Shown here piece after piece: positions 27,473 to 36,495 of a stretch of DNA of 64,000 nucleotides. Where the stretch lies: contig WBUR01000008.1 in NCBI GenBank assembly GCA_008933615.1, forward strand, positions 1 to 64,000, read 5' to 3'. Below the pieces are notes generated by a model, which did not search any database, was not told the DNA's origin, and saw only the letters and a program-made list of their open reading frames with translations. The position numbers and the translations under genes are program-made. Each line of letters opens with the position of its first letter. Positions within the stretch are counted from its first letter, which is position 1. Origin of the DNA: a bacterium. Lineage in GTDB: Bacteria > CLD3 > SB21.

Positions 27473-28144
27473 CTATAAAAGTTTTTGGTGTTCCTTGGAG
27501 TGTTTAATGGATTTCGCGTCGCGAATGAATACGACGTCTTCACAAATATTCGTGCACAGATCTGCAATCCGCTCAAAATTTTTGCTGATGCGTATGATCT
27601 CCATCGACGTAGGGATGACCTTGGGATCTTTGATCATGCTTGCCAGGATATCAGCAAACAAATATTTATTCAGATCATCAATATCGTCGTCGCGTTTGCA
27701 CACGGACATGGCCAGTTCGACGTCTTTATGAATAAAACTATCAATGGCGTCCTTGAGCATGCTGCGCGCAATATCCGACATTTTCGGAATATAATCTACG
27801 GTGATACGCTGATTATTTTCAACAATGACTTTGACGGATTCGGCTATATTCTGCGCATGATCGCCGATACGTTCGAGATCCCCATTGATCTTGGAAATTC
27901 CTATAACGTCACGAAGATCTACCGCCACCGGTTGATGCAAAGCCAGTATGCTCAACACTTCCTCATCGATAGTCATTTCCAATTCATCTACTTTGTGGTC
28001 GTTCTGCATCACCGCCATGGCCAGCGGGATATTCCGGTCGATCAAAGCTTGTATCGTACTGGATACCTGAGTCTCAACCATGCTTCCCATTTCAATAATA
28101 AGTTTTTCTAAATGAGCCAACTGTTCGGTGAATTGTGCTTTCAT
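27473..28144 (-). CDS. phoU: Phosphate transport regulator PhoU
   Basis: 223-residue protein of two three-helix bundles that links the Pst transporter to PhoR. Metal-binding motifs DELEMTIDEEVLSILALHQPVA and ERIADLCTNICEDVVFI, plus the internal repeat ERIGDHAQNIAESV, are the classic PhoU signatures. It lies between pstB and phoB on the same strand, 10 bases before phoB, consistent with one long pst-pho operon. Confidence 0.94.
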   Translation of the reverse strand: MKAQFTEQLAHLEKLIIEMGSMVETQVSSTIQALIDRNIPLAMAVMQNDHKVDELEMTIDEEVLSILALHQPVAVDLRDVIGISKINGDLERIGDHAQNIAESVKVIVENNQRITVDYIPKMSDIARSMLKDAIDSFIHKDVELAMSVCKRDDDIDDLNKYLFADILASMIKDPKVIPTSMEIIRISKNFERIADLCTNICEDVVFIRDAKSIKHSKEHQKLL

Positions 28145-28217
28145 ACTCTTTCGTTCTTTAATAGTAATGAGTTAGGTGTCTTTACTTACTTTTATTAAAA
28201 CGCAAGCCTCAATAAAT

Positions 28218-29090
28218 TTATCCAAACCTTCCGGTGATATAATCTTCCGTCATTTTTTGATCCGGAGAGGTAAATATTTTTTTGGTTTCGTTGAATTCGA
28301 TCATTTTTCCGAGCCACATAAATGCCGTTTTATCCGACACGCGAGCCGCCTGCTGCATATTATGCGTTACGATGACAATGGTGTAATCGTGTTTTAGCTC
28401 TTTGATCAGGTCTTCGATTTTCTGCGTCGCGATAGGATCCAGCGCGGAACAGGGTTCGTCCATAAGCAACACATCCGGATCTACGGCTAATGCGCGGGCA
28501 ATACATAATCGCTGCTGCTGGCCGCCGGAAAGGCTGTACGCAGAAATCTTCAGGCGATCCTTGACCTCATCCCACAGCGCAGCTTTCTTCAGACAGCGTT
28601 CTACGATCTCGTCCAGTTTCTGCGTCGAGTTTTCTCCATTCACGCGCGGTCCGTAAGCCACATTCTCATAAATCGATTTTGGAAAAGGGTTTGATTTTTG
28701 GAAGATCATACCGACTTTTTTCCTCAGGTCAACCACGTCCGTGTCTTTGTGGTAAATGTCCTTCCCGTCAATCCATATCTGCCCTTTGATCGTCACGCCG
28801 TCCACGAGATCGTTCATGCGATTGAACAGCCGCAAATAGGTTGACTTGCCGCAACCGGAGGGGCCAATTAAAGCAGTTACTTCATTCTGCAGAATTTCGA
28901 GTGAAATATTTATTAAAGCTTGCTGCTCGCCGTAGAACATGTTTACGTCCTTGGTCACGATCTTAGTTCGTGACTTTGTTGCAACGAAATTGGCACCGCC
29001 TGAATAATTGATTTGCGCTTCCGCTTCGAGCTTCGACAAATGCGTATCGGCATTTGCTTCGCCCTTTATTTCAGTTTTCTTGTCGATCAT
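28218..29090 (-). CDS. pstB: Phosphate ABC transporter ATP-binding protein
   Basis: 290-residue ATPase of the Pst phosphate importer. Walker [10 protein letters not shown], the signature [15 protein letters not shown], Walker [14 protein letters not shown] and the switch His in [15 protein letters not shown] are intact. The ATG at 29090 is preceded by AGGA at a 6-base spacing; an in-frame ATG at 29117 is less well placed. An N-terminal extension of about 40 residues ([18 protein letters not shown]) precedes the normal PstB start and has no recognised motif. Confidence 0.94.
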   Translation of the reverse strand: MIDKKTEIKGEANADTHLSKLEAEAQINYSGGANFVATKSRTKIVTKDVNMFYGEQQALINISLEILQNEVTALIGPSGCGKSTYLRLFNRMNDLVDGVTIKGQIWIDGKDIYHKDTDVVDLRKKVGMIFQKSNPFPKSIYENVAYGPRVNGENSTQKLDEIVERCLKKAALWDEVKDRLKISAYSLSGGQQQRLCIARALAVDPDVLLMDEPCSALDPIATQKIEDLIKELKHDYTIVIVTHNMQQAARVSDKTAFMWLGKMIEFNETKKIFTSPDQKMTEDYITGRFG

Positions 29091-29124
29091 AGTTTTTCCT
29101 GAATATATCATTTTCAAATCTAAT

Positions 29125-30750
29125 TTAAAATGCCGAACCTTTATATTTTTTCCTTAAGCGGGCGCGAATAATGATTGCGGTCAGGTTGAGCATCAATACA
29201 ATAAGAATCAATAAAAGCGCCGTCATAAAAACCATCGGTTTTGCCGCTTCGACGTTGGGCGACTGAAAGCCGACGTCATAAATATGAAATCCTAAATGCA
29301 TAAATTTTCGGTCCAGATGAAAGAAAGGAAACGACATATCGAGCGGTAGATTCGGCGCAAGCTTGACAACGCCGGTAATCATCAGCGGAGCAACTTCACC
29401 TGCGCCGCGCGCCATCGCAAGTATCACACCCGTTAATATTCCAGGCGTCGATGCCGGCAATACGACCCGCCACGTTGTCTGCCACTTGGTAGCGCCTAAT
29501 GCGAGCGATGCGTCGCGCGCTCCCCTTGGAACCGCAGCCAGCGCTTCTTCCGTTGCAACTATGACAACCGGTACGGTAAGGAGGGATAATGTGAGAGATG
29601 CCCACAAAATACCGCCCGTGCCCCAGGTTGGATTTGGAAGACGATCAGGATAAAACAGCGCGTCGATCGTTCCTCCGCAAGCGTAAACAAAAAAACCCAG
29701 CCCAAAAATACCGAATACGATCGAGGGCACTCCGGCCAGATTATTCACGGCAATGCGGGTCAGCCTGACCATAAGTCCTTGCTTAGCATATTCACGAAGA
29801 TACAGAGCAGCCATGACACCGAAGGGAACTACAAATACCGTCATGAGAAGCACCATCATCACCGTTCCAAAAATCGCGGGAAAAACTCCGCCTTCCGTAT
29901 TTGATTCACGGGGATCATCAAATAAAAATTCATGTACTTTTAATAAATAATATTTCATTTTTTGAAATACGTTCATCCCGTTCGGCTGATAAAACCGGAT
30001 TGCTTTGGATAATTCAATTTCCTTTTGCGATCCGCCCGCCAGAGTTACCACAACGGATAACGAAGATGTCTTTACATTGAGTTCGTCCACTTCTCCCTGG
30101 AGAACCTTGTATTTGTTCTCCAAATCCGCAATGGTCTTTTCAATTGAAAGTACGGTTGCGGGATCGTCCTGACCGTAAAATTTCAATTTCTTAATTCTTA
30201 ATCGTTGTTGCTCGATATCGTAGTTTATCTTCCCTATCTCGTTTTTTTCAAGTTGGTACTTTCTATCAAACACTTCGTTCGATTTATCCAGCAAATTTTC
30301 AAAAGTTGTGATAGCCGAGCTGCCCTGAGCAATGAATGCTCCATTATCCTTGATGCCTGCGAGCCTGCCGTATAGATTTCCAAACTCCCTGCGTTCGATA
30401 CAGATGGCGTCGTCAGGGTAGTAAAGTTCATTAAGTTCATACGTGGATACCCACCGGAAATCGCTGCCGTACACGTCACGATTGCCGATCTTCATTTGAA
30501 AACGCTTTTGCGTTTCATCCCGGTATTTTTCCGGTAACGCCGATTGAGGAATCTCTTCTTCTTCTTTAATTTCGCCAAGCAGCACACGTCCGTCGGAATA
30601 CTTAACCTCCACCAGATTAGAAGGCCAAAAAACACCGACGCCATTCAACGAAACGATGAATAACAATCCGGCAACCATCAGGATGATCAGGCCCAGCACG
30701 GCGCCTGTGAACCACAAATAGATTTCTCCAGTTTTGAAAAGTTTACGCAT
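29125..30750 (-). CDS. pstA: Phosphate ABC transporter permease PstA, long form
   Basis: 541-residue permease; classical PstA is about 300. One helix (about residues 14-36) leads into an extra domain of about 230 residues with a coiled coil ([21 protein letters not shown] ... [17 protein letters not shown]). The transmembrane permease domain from about residue 290 contains the EAA loop ([21 protein letters not shown]) that docks PstB. Long PstA forms of this kind are known from Vibrio and Shewanella relatives (from memory). It sits between pstC and pstB. Confidence 0.9.
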   Translation of the reverse strand: MRKLFKTGEIYLWFTGAVLGLIILMVAGLLFIVSLNGVGVFWPSNLVEVKYSDGRVLLGEIKEEEEIPQSALPEKYRDETQKRFQMKIGNRDVYGSDFRWVSTYELNELYYPDDAICIERREFGNLYGRLAGIKDNGAFIAQGSSAITTFENLLDKSNEVFDRKYQLEKNEIGKINYDIEQQRLRIKKLKFYGQDDPATVLSIEKTIADLENKYKVLQGEVDELNVKTSSLSVVVTLAGGSQKEIELSKAIRFYQPNGMNVFQKMKYYLLKVHEFLFDDPRESNTEGGVFPAIFGTVMMVLLMTVFVVPFGVMAALYLREYAKQGLMVRLTRIAVNNLAGVPSIVFGIFGLGFFVYACGGTIDALFYPDRLPNPTWGTGGILWASLTLSLLTVPVVIVATEEALAAVPRGARDASLALGATKWQTTWRVVLPASTPGILTGVILAMARGAGEVAPLMITGVVKLAPNLPLDMSFPFFHLDRKFMHLGFHIYDVGFQSPNVEAAKPMVFMTALLLILIVLMLNLTAIIIRARLRKKYKGSAF

Positions 30751-30770
30751 TCCAGCCTCTTAATACATGA

Positions 30771-33020
30771 TTAAAGGGACGCATATTTTTTTCTTAGTCT
30801 TTGCCTGACTAACTCCGCGATGGTATTTACAAAAAAGGTCATAATAAACAAGAGTAGTCCAGACAAGAACAGCGTTCGGTAAAGAGTTCCGGCGTGCGGC
30901 GCTTCGGGAATTTCAACCGCAATATTGGCAGACAACGTTCTCATACCGTTAAAAATACTCCAGTCCATGATCGGCGTATTTCCGGTTGCCATCAATACAA
31001 TCATTGTTTCACCCACGGCGCGGCCAAAACCAATCATCACTGCGGAAAAAATTCCAGGACTTGCCGCGGGTAAAATAACTTTGATTGCGGTCTGCCATCG
31101 ACTCGCACCCAATGCAAGCGATGCCGACGTAAGATGAACGGGCACGCCGGCCAGAGAGTCTTCCGTAATAGTAAAAATGATCGGCATGACTGCAAATGCC
31201 ATCGCCACTCCGATCACGATAGAATTACGCTGGTCGTATTTTATATTTAAGACGGTATAAAGCCAATGCTGAACATCTCCTCCGAATATCGATTCAGTTA
31301 CCACACTTCCTATATAGTAGCAAATGACAACGGAAACAATTACGATCGGAATCATTAGAAAAACTTCGTATCCGTGCTTAAACGGATTGGTAATTTTTCG
31401 GGGCAGTTTATCAAAAAAATAGACAAACAAAACAATCAAAACCGGCAACAGCAAAAGCATAATGATGAACTCGACCAATACGTCTTTCATTAAAGGCGCT
31501 AGCCACAAACCGGCGATAAATCCGATCACCACGCTCGGCAATGCCGCCATGATTTCAACCGTGGGTTTTATTATGTTCCGTATTTTCGGATGAGCAAACT
31601 GCGAAGTATAGATCGCGCCAAGAATTGCCAGCGGAATCGCAAAAACCATCGCATACAATGTAGCTTTCAGTGTGCCGAATATCAGCGGGATCAGGCTCAG
31701 CTTCGGCTCAAAATCGTCGGTTCCGCCCGTGGACTGCCAGGTGTATGCCGGCTTCGGATAACTTTCATACCAAACTTTGCCAAACAACGTTTTCAGCGTG
31801 GTCTCCGGATGCGGATTGTCTATGCTATAGTCGTAGACTGAACCGTCTTCTGTAACAAACAAGACTCCGTCCCCTTTTGGTGAGTACGTTGCATAGGTCA
31901 ACGGAGCCGAACTAACAGGAATATCCACGAGAAGCTGCTCACTCGTTGAATGATATAAGCGTGCCATACCGGAAGCGTCTGTTACTGCAAAGGATTTATT
32001 TCTCCATGAGGCCGTAATAGAAGTAATATTTCTTTCATGAGTACGATAAGTTCTTATTTTCTTCAACGACGCGGTTCCATCTGCATTTTTAACTTCCATC
32101 CAGCCGTTGACATGTCCTTTTTCGTCTCCTACGATCAATGAAATATCGCCGATCAGATATTCCATCGCGCTTACGGCAACTTTTTCGCCGTCCGTTGCAC
32201 GGATACTCTCAATGAGATACGGATTATCCTCCAGGTTCCAGCGTTGAATCTGACCATCCTGAAAACCCATCAACAAATGATCTTGTATCGGATTATAGGC
32301 TAACGAAGAAATGATTTCTGCGAAATTTTTCAAATAATATAGCTGAAGCGCCGGATCGGAATACCCGGTTTTAGTTTTTTTGGTATACGCGGCATTTTCT
32401 GTTTCCCGAACATTTGCGATGATCAATTCCTGCCGCTCTATCGAGACCATACCGATAAACGTTGGAAGGTTTTCCGTTCTTTGGTATATCAGTTTTACAA
32501 TAGGGCGTTGTAACGAATCCAATTGATGAGATTCCATTTCGATGAGTTCCGGAACGATCGAGCGTCCGTCGGAATCGAACACGCTGTTGAACTTAATTTC
32601 AATCTGTTCAACACGGCCCCGGTCTGTTCCCAAGGCGATGCGATGCGAAGCAAATGAGGACGCCGCTGAAGTGATTCTTTGGCCGATTATATTCTGTAGT
32701 AAAACAGTTTTTAAGGGCTTCTGATCTTTGAGTGAAAAAAAGTGAATAAAACCATCATCGGTGATGAGATACAATATCTCCTTTTGTTCTTCTTCACCGA
32801 TATAGATAATCTTCGATTTCGTTGCCGTCAATGCGTTTGAGTCCACTTTATGTAAAAGCCGCACTTCCGCCGTATACCACAGAGGCAATGTCTGATACAG
32901 GATGAAACCCATGATGCCCAAAATAATAACAATGAGCGTTATCCCTCCGGAGGTAATGGCCCGCGTTGCAAGCGCATCATAGAAATTTCTAAGTTTGATT
33001 TTTTTCATCCGTAACCGCAT
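30771..33020 (-). CDS. pstC: Phosphate ABC transporter permease PstC, long form with propeller-like domain
   Basis: 749-residue permease; classical PstC is about 320. After one N-terminal helix (residues 25-47), residues about 60-420 form a soluble domain with WD40-like segments (SSLAYNPIQDHLLMGFQDGQIQRWNLE, HERNITSITASWRNKSFAVTDASG, YATYSPKGDGVLFVTEDGSVYDY). The permease domain begins near residue 440 and has the EAA loop SASLALGASRWQTAIKVILPAASPG. The extra domain is probably extracytoplasmic. Start is ATG 33020; ATG 33008 is possible. Confidence 0.88.
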   Translation of the reverse strand: MRLRMKKIKLRNFYDALATRAITSGGITLIVIILGIMGFILYQTLPLWYTAEVRLLHKVDSNALTATKSKIIYIGEEEQKEILYLITDDGFIHFFSLKDQKPLKTVLLQNIIGQRITSAASSFASHRIALGTDRGRVEQIEIKFNSVFDSDGRSIVPELIEMESHQLDSLQRPIVKLIYQRTENLPTFIGMVSIERQELIIANVRETENAAYTKKTKTGYSDPALQLYYLKNFAEIISSLAYNPIQDHLLMGFQDGQIQRWNLEDNPYLIESIRATDGEKVAVSAMEYLIGDISLIVGDEKGHVNGWMEVKNADGTASLKKIRTYRTHERNITSITASWRNKSFAVTDASGMARLYHSTSEQLLVDIPVSSAPLTYATYSPKGDGVLFVTEDGSVYDYSIDNPHPETTLKTLFGKVWYESYPKPAYTWQSTGGTDDFEPKLSLIPLIFGTLKATLYAMVFAIPLAILGAIYTSQFAHPKIRNIIKPTVEIMAALPSVVIGFIAGLWLAPLMKDVLVEFIIMLLLLPVLIVLFVYFFDKLPRKITNPFKHGYEVFLMIPIVIVSVVICYYIGSVVTESIFGGDVQHWLYTVLNIKYDQRNSIVIGVAMAFAVMPIIFTITEDSLAGVPVHLTSASLALGASRWQTAIKVILPAASPGIFSAVMIGFGRAVGETMIVLMATGNTPIMDWSIFNGMRTLSANIAVEIPEAPHAGTLYRTLFLSGLLLFIMTFFVNTIAELVRQRLRKKYASL

Positions 33021-33030
33021 TTAAGCTCAA

Positions 33031-33055
33031 AGCCTCTTTCATTGTAAAAGAGGCT
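33031..33055 (-). promoter_or_regulatory. Stem-loop between pstS and pstC
   Basis: Perfect 9-bp stem, AGCCTCTTT and AAAGAGGCT, around a 7-base loop, in the 51-base gap after pstS. There is no T-run, so it looks like an mRNA-stabilising or partial attenuating hairpin that would let pstS be expressed above the membrane subunits. Confidence 0.55.
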
Positions 33056-33071
33056 CCGGCGAAATCTAAAT

Positions 33072-34124
33072 TTATTTTGCTTCTACAAGTTTTGATTGTT
33101 CAGTTACAATATCCGGCGTCAGAGGCATATAGCCGTCCTTGGCAACGACCAACTGTCCTTCGTAACTTAAAACAAATCTCAGAAATTCCTTAACCAACGG
33201 ATCCAGGTCTTTTGTCGGGTTTTTCGCGACGTACACATACAGGAATCGGCTCAAGGGATATTTTCCCGACTTTACATTTTCATAACTTTCGCCGACAAAC
33301 TCTGCGCCTTCTTTAGCCGCAATGGGAATCGCGCGAACATCCGTCGTTGTGTAACCGATCCCGCTGTATCCGATTCCATATTTATCCGTACCTACGCCTT
33401 GAACCACGGAAGCTGACCCCGGCTGTTCTTTTACGTTATCTTTAAAATCGCCCTTGAAAAGTGCGTGCTCTTTAAAATATCCATACGTACCCGACGCCGA
33501 ATTACGTCCATATAAACTGATAGGTTTGTCTTTCCATTCGCCTTCTAACCCCAACTGACCCCAAGTCACTATTTCATCTTTTATTCCGCCCTTGCGCGTC
33601 TTAGAAAAGATAGCGTCGACCTGCTGGAGCGTCAGGCCCGTAATTGGATTATCTTTATGAACATACACGGCCAGTCCGTCAAACGCGGTAGCGATTGCCG
33701 TGGGCTTGTAACCGAATTTTTTTTCAAATTTGTCGACTTCCTCTTTCTTCATCGGACGCGACATCGGCCCCAATTGCGCCGTTCCTTCGATCAAAGCCGG
33801 CGGCGCGGTACTTGAACCTTTGCCTTCTACTTGAACGTTCACGCTGGGGTAAAATTTTTTGAACTCTTCCGACCAAAACGTCATCAGATTATTCATCGTA
33901 TCGGAACCGATAGAATTCAAATTACCGGAAACACCGCTTGTCTTCGCATACTTTGCTATGCTGTCGTCAACTTTTACTGCGGTCGAAACGGCTGATGTTG
34001 TTTCTGTTTTCTGAACATCACTGTCGTCGCTCTTCTTAAATTCCTTTTTCTTATCTCCGCACGACGACACAATTGCAAGTGTCGCCATAAGCACCAGAAA
34101 AAGGGCTGAGTTCAAATTTCTCAT
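33072..34124 (-). CDS. pstS: Phosphate-binding lipoprotein PstS
   Basis: 350-residue periplasmic phosphate-binding protein of the Pst importer. The lipobox AIVSSC puts the lipidated Cys at residue 22, so it is membrane-anchored. The ligand-binding signatures GSDTM (about residue 73), [43 protein letters not shown] and [17 protein letters not shown] are intact. Residues 23-60 form a Lys/Asp/Ser-rich linker. Start has AGGAGAAGAC directly upstream. First gene of the pst-pho operon. Confidence 0.95.
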   Translation of the reverse strand: MRNLNSALFLVLMATLAIVSSCGDKKKEFKKSDDSDVQKTETTSAVSTAVKVDDSIAKYAKTSGVSGNLNSIGSDTMNNLMTFWSEEFKKFYPSVNVQVEGKGSSTAPPALIEGTAQLGPMSRPMKKEEVDKFEKKFGYKPTAIATAFDGLAVYVHKDNPITGLTLQQVDAIFSKTRKGGIKDEIVTWGQLGLEGEWKDKPISLYGRNSASGTYGYFKEHALFKGDFKDNVKEQPGSASVVQGVGTDKYGIGYSGIGYTTTDVRAIPIAAKEGAEFVGESYENVKSGKYPLSRFLYVYVAKNPTKDLDPLVKEFLRFVLSYEGQLVVAKDGYMPLTPDIVTEQSKLVEAK

Positions 34125-34222
34125 GTCTTCTCCTTTAATTTTTGAATTGGGTTATACACATTTTTACGAAATTAAAATTAACAACGGAATATTATCTAAG
34201 TATTATTCAATTGTTACCGGTT

Positions 34223-34266
34223 TATTAAATAAATATACGTTAAGACATTAATAATAAAAGATTAAC
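34223..34266 (-). promoter_or_regulatory. Candidate Pho box (four 11-bp direct repeats) upstream of pstS
   Basis: Read on the minus strand, four consecutive 11-base units carry TTAAT, TTATT, TTAAC and TTATT at the same position (GTTAATCTTTT, ATTATTAATGT, CTTAACGTATA, TTTATTTAATA). An 11-base period of TTAAC-like half-sites is what PhoB/PhoP-type regulators bind. It lies about 100 bases before the pstS start, and PhoB is encoded in the same operon. The rest of the 34125-34485 gap is AT-rich with no gene. Confidence 0.45.
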
Positions 34267-34485
34267 ATGGCGTCAGATCGATCTAATGCTGTTCGGGATG
34301 AATTCCAATTAACTAACTATAGTTTATCAAAAACAAATTCATAATTTTTTGGGGACTATTTTTTATACTATTACGTTAGAAACCTCATCAATCAATTCTG
34401 TAATTCGAAAGTGATGTACGTAAATGCAATTTCCGCTTTAGTATGTCATGCTTCGTTTGGTCTTAAAACTATTGGAGAATTTATT

Positions 34486-35043
34486 ATGACTACAACTACA
34501 AAGCCTGATACAGCGACTTTCGGGGCGGGCTGTTTCTGGTGTGTTGAAGCTGTATTTCAGCGCTTAAAAGGGGTCACTTCGGTCACGTCGGGTTATAGCG
34601 GCGGTAAGACTGAAAACCCGACGTACAAAGACATCTGCTCCGGAACGACGGGCCATGCTGAAGTTTGTCAAATCGAATTTGACTCTGAGCAAATCACCTA
34701 TGCCGAACTGCTTCAGGCTTTTTTTTCAAGCCATGACCCAACAACGCTTAACCAGCAAGGCGCAGATAGAGGAACGCAATATAGGTCGGCCATTTTTTAC
34801 CATGACGATGATCAAAAAACTCTTGCAGAAAAAATAAAACATGAACTGGATACCGCCGGCGTATTTAATGATCCCATTGTTACCGAAATCGTTCCTTTTT
34901 CAAAATTTTATAAAGCCGAAGATTATCATCAGAATTATTTCAATGATAACGGAAATCAGCCTTACTGCGCTGTTGTAATTCGGCCAAAACTGGATAAATT
35001 CAGAAAAGTCTTTAAAGAGAAATTAAAAACTGAAGAGAGATAA
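34486..35043 (+). CDS. msrA: Peptide-methionine (S)-S-oxide reductase
   Basis: 185-residue cytoplasmic repair enzyme that reduces methionine-S-sulfoxide in proteins. The catalytic GAGCFWCVEAVFQRLKG is at residues 13-29, followed by TSGYSGG, NPTYKDICSGTTGHAEVCQIEFD, SHDPTTLNQQGADRGTQYRS and DYHQNYF. A C-terminal Cys (QPYCAVVI) can act as the resolving residue. The ATG at 34486 follows GGAGAA; the frame is open to 34411 but the extra 25 residues are not MsrA-like. It is a single gene without msrB. Confidence 0.95.
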   Translation: MTTTTKPDTATFGAGCFWCVEAVFQRLKGVTSVTSGYSGGKTENPTYKDICSGTTGHAEVCQIEFDSEQITYAELLQAFFSSHDPTTLNQQGADRGTQYRSAIFYHDDDQKTLAEKIKHELDTAGVFNDPIVTEIVPFSKFYKAEDYHQNYFNDNGNQPYCAVVIRPKLDKFRKVFKEKLKTEER

Positions 35044-35049
35044 AGACGC

Positions 35050-35075
35050 GCCCATAAAAAACAATGGGCTTTCCC
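35050..35075 (+). terminator. Weak hairpin after msrA
   Basis: GCCCAT at 35050-35055 and ATGGGC at 35064-35069 form a 6-bp stem with an A-rich loop, followed by only a short T-stretch (TTTCCCC). Possible weak terminator. Confidence 0.3.
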
Positions 35076-35201
35076 CGGTGAACCTATAGAATCCCGAAAT
35101 ATTTCGCTGCATTAAACCGTTGTAATCCTGCCCTATTTTTGCTAAAATTAGCCTGCCCGATTCCGAAATAAAATGAATGATTTTTCATCTTTATTGCTTC
35201 T

Positions 35202-36416
35202 ATGAAAATCGATTTATTGATTACAAACGCAAAACAAATCGTCTTCTTTGAAAACGATCAATTACGAACGATCGAGAATGGCAGCCTAGCTTGTTCGAGC
35301 GGCGTTATTACTTGGTTCGGTCCCGCCGAAGCAAAACCCGAAGAATTCGAACCGGTTGAAACGCTCAAAGCTTCGGATTGCATCGTATTGCCCGGATTGA
35401 TCGATTCCCATACTCACACGGTATTTGCGGGTTCGCGCGAAGATGAATTCGAATTAAAACTCAAGGGCGCTACCTATCAGGAAATTGCAACGCGTGGAGG
35501 CGGAATCAAGAACACCATGCGTGCAACACGAAAAGCTACGCGAGACGAACTTACCGCGATTGGGCTGGAACGACTTCGCAACGCGATCGCATTTGGCATT
35601 ACTACTATCGAGATCAAAAGCGGATACGGACTTTCATTTGACGATGAAATCAAAATACTTGAAGTCATTCGATCGCTTCGTTCGCTAGTTCCGATCGATA
35701 TAGCCTCAACTTTCCTCGGTGCGCACACGCTCCCGCCGGAATTTTTCGAAAACAGACAGGATTATATCGGCCTTATTTGTGAAAAAATGATCCCGTATAT
35801 CGCTGAAAACAAATTAGCTGAATTCTGCGACGCATTCTGCGAAGCCAATGTGTTTAGCATCGACGAAACACGTAGGGTCTTCGAGACGGCAAAACATCAC
35901 GGCCTGAAATTGAAACTTCACGCGGACCAACTGACGAATAGCGGCGGCGCGGAATTGTGCGCGGAAATGGGCGCCGTATCGGCGGACCATCTCGAAACTA
36001 TATCTGAACGCGGTATCGACGCATTGGCAAAATCCAATGTCGTCGCAGGGTTATTGCCTGGATGTTCGTTCTTTCTTCGCATGCAGTATCCTCCCGCACT
36101 TAAGATGATCGAGGCGGGCATTCCGATCGCGTTGGCAACCGACTTTAATCCCGGATCCTGTATGACGCAAAACCTTCAGATGATCATGTCGATCGCCTGT
36201 ACGCAGATGCGTATGTCGCCCGCCGAAGTCGTGCGCGCAGTGACACTGCATGCTGCCCGCGCACTCGAACGAAACGATATTGGAAATATTAAAACGGGCA
36301 TGAAAGCCGACTTCGCATTATTCCGCGCGCCAAATTATCAATTCATTCCTTACAATTTCGCGCAGAACCATATCCGTCACGTTGTAAAAAACGGGAAGAT
36401 CATATTCAACGCGTAA
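35202..36416 (+). CDS. hutI: Imidazolonepropionase
   Basis: 404-residue metal-dependent amidohydrolase, the third step of histidine degradation, converting imidazolone propionate to N-formimino-L-glutamate. Diagnostic motifs are GLIDSHTHTVFAGSREDEFELKLKGATYQEIATRGGGI (metal HxH and substrate Arg), EIKSGYGL, FLGAHTLPPE, KLHADQLTNSGGAELCAE and ALATDFNPGSCMTQNLQ. It complements hutU at 8586, yet the two are 25 kb apart and on opposite strands, so the pathway is not an operon here. Next to msrA, 158 bases downstream. Confidence 0.95.
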   Translation: MKIDLLITNAKQIVFFENDQLRTIENGSLACSSGVITWFGPAEAKPEEFEPVETLKASDCIVLPGLIDSHTHTVFAGSREDEFELKLKGATYQEIATRGGGIKNTMRATRKATRDELTAIGLERLRNAIAFGITTIEIKSGYGLSFDDEIKILEVIRSLRSLVPIDIASTFLGAHTLPPEFFENRQDYIGLICEKMIPYIAENKLAEFCDAFCEANVFSIDETRRVFETAKHHGLKLKLHADQLTNSGGAELCAEMGAVSADHLETISERGIDALAKSNVVAGLLPGCSFFLRMQYPPALKMIEAGIPIALATDFNPGSCMTQNLQMIMSIACTQMRMSPAEVVRAVTLHAARALERNDIGNIKTGMKADFALFRAPNYQFIPYNFAQNHIRHVVKNGKIIFNA

Positions 36417-36495
36417 AAACATAATCATATTTATGTTCCAAACCCGATCTTCGATGTCGTGTTTTCCAATTTATGCCAATTCATAAGAGCCGCCC

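Noticed and set aside
27463-27576. 38-residue N-terminal extension of phoB
   Set aside because: It overlaps the end of phoU and lacks receiver-domain character; the ATG at 27462 gives the standard N-terminus.
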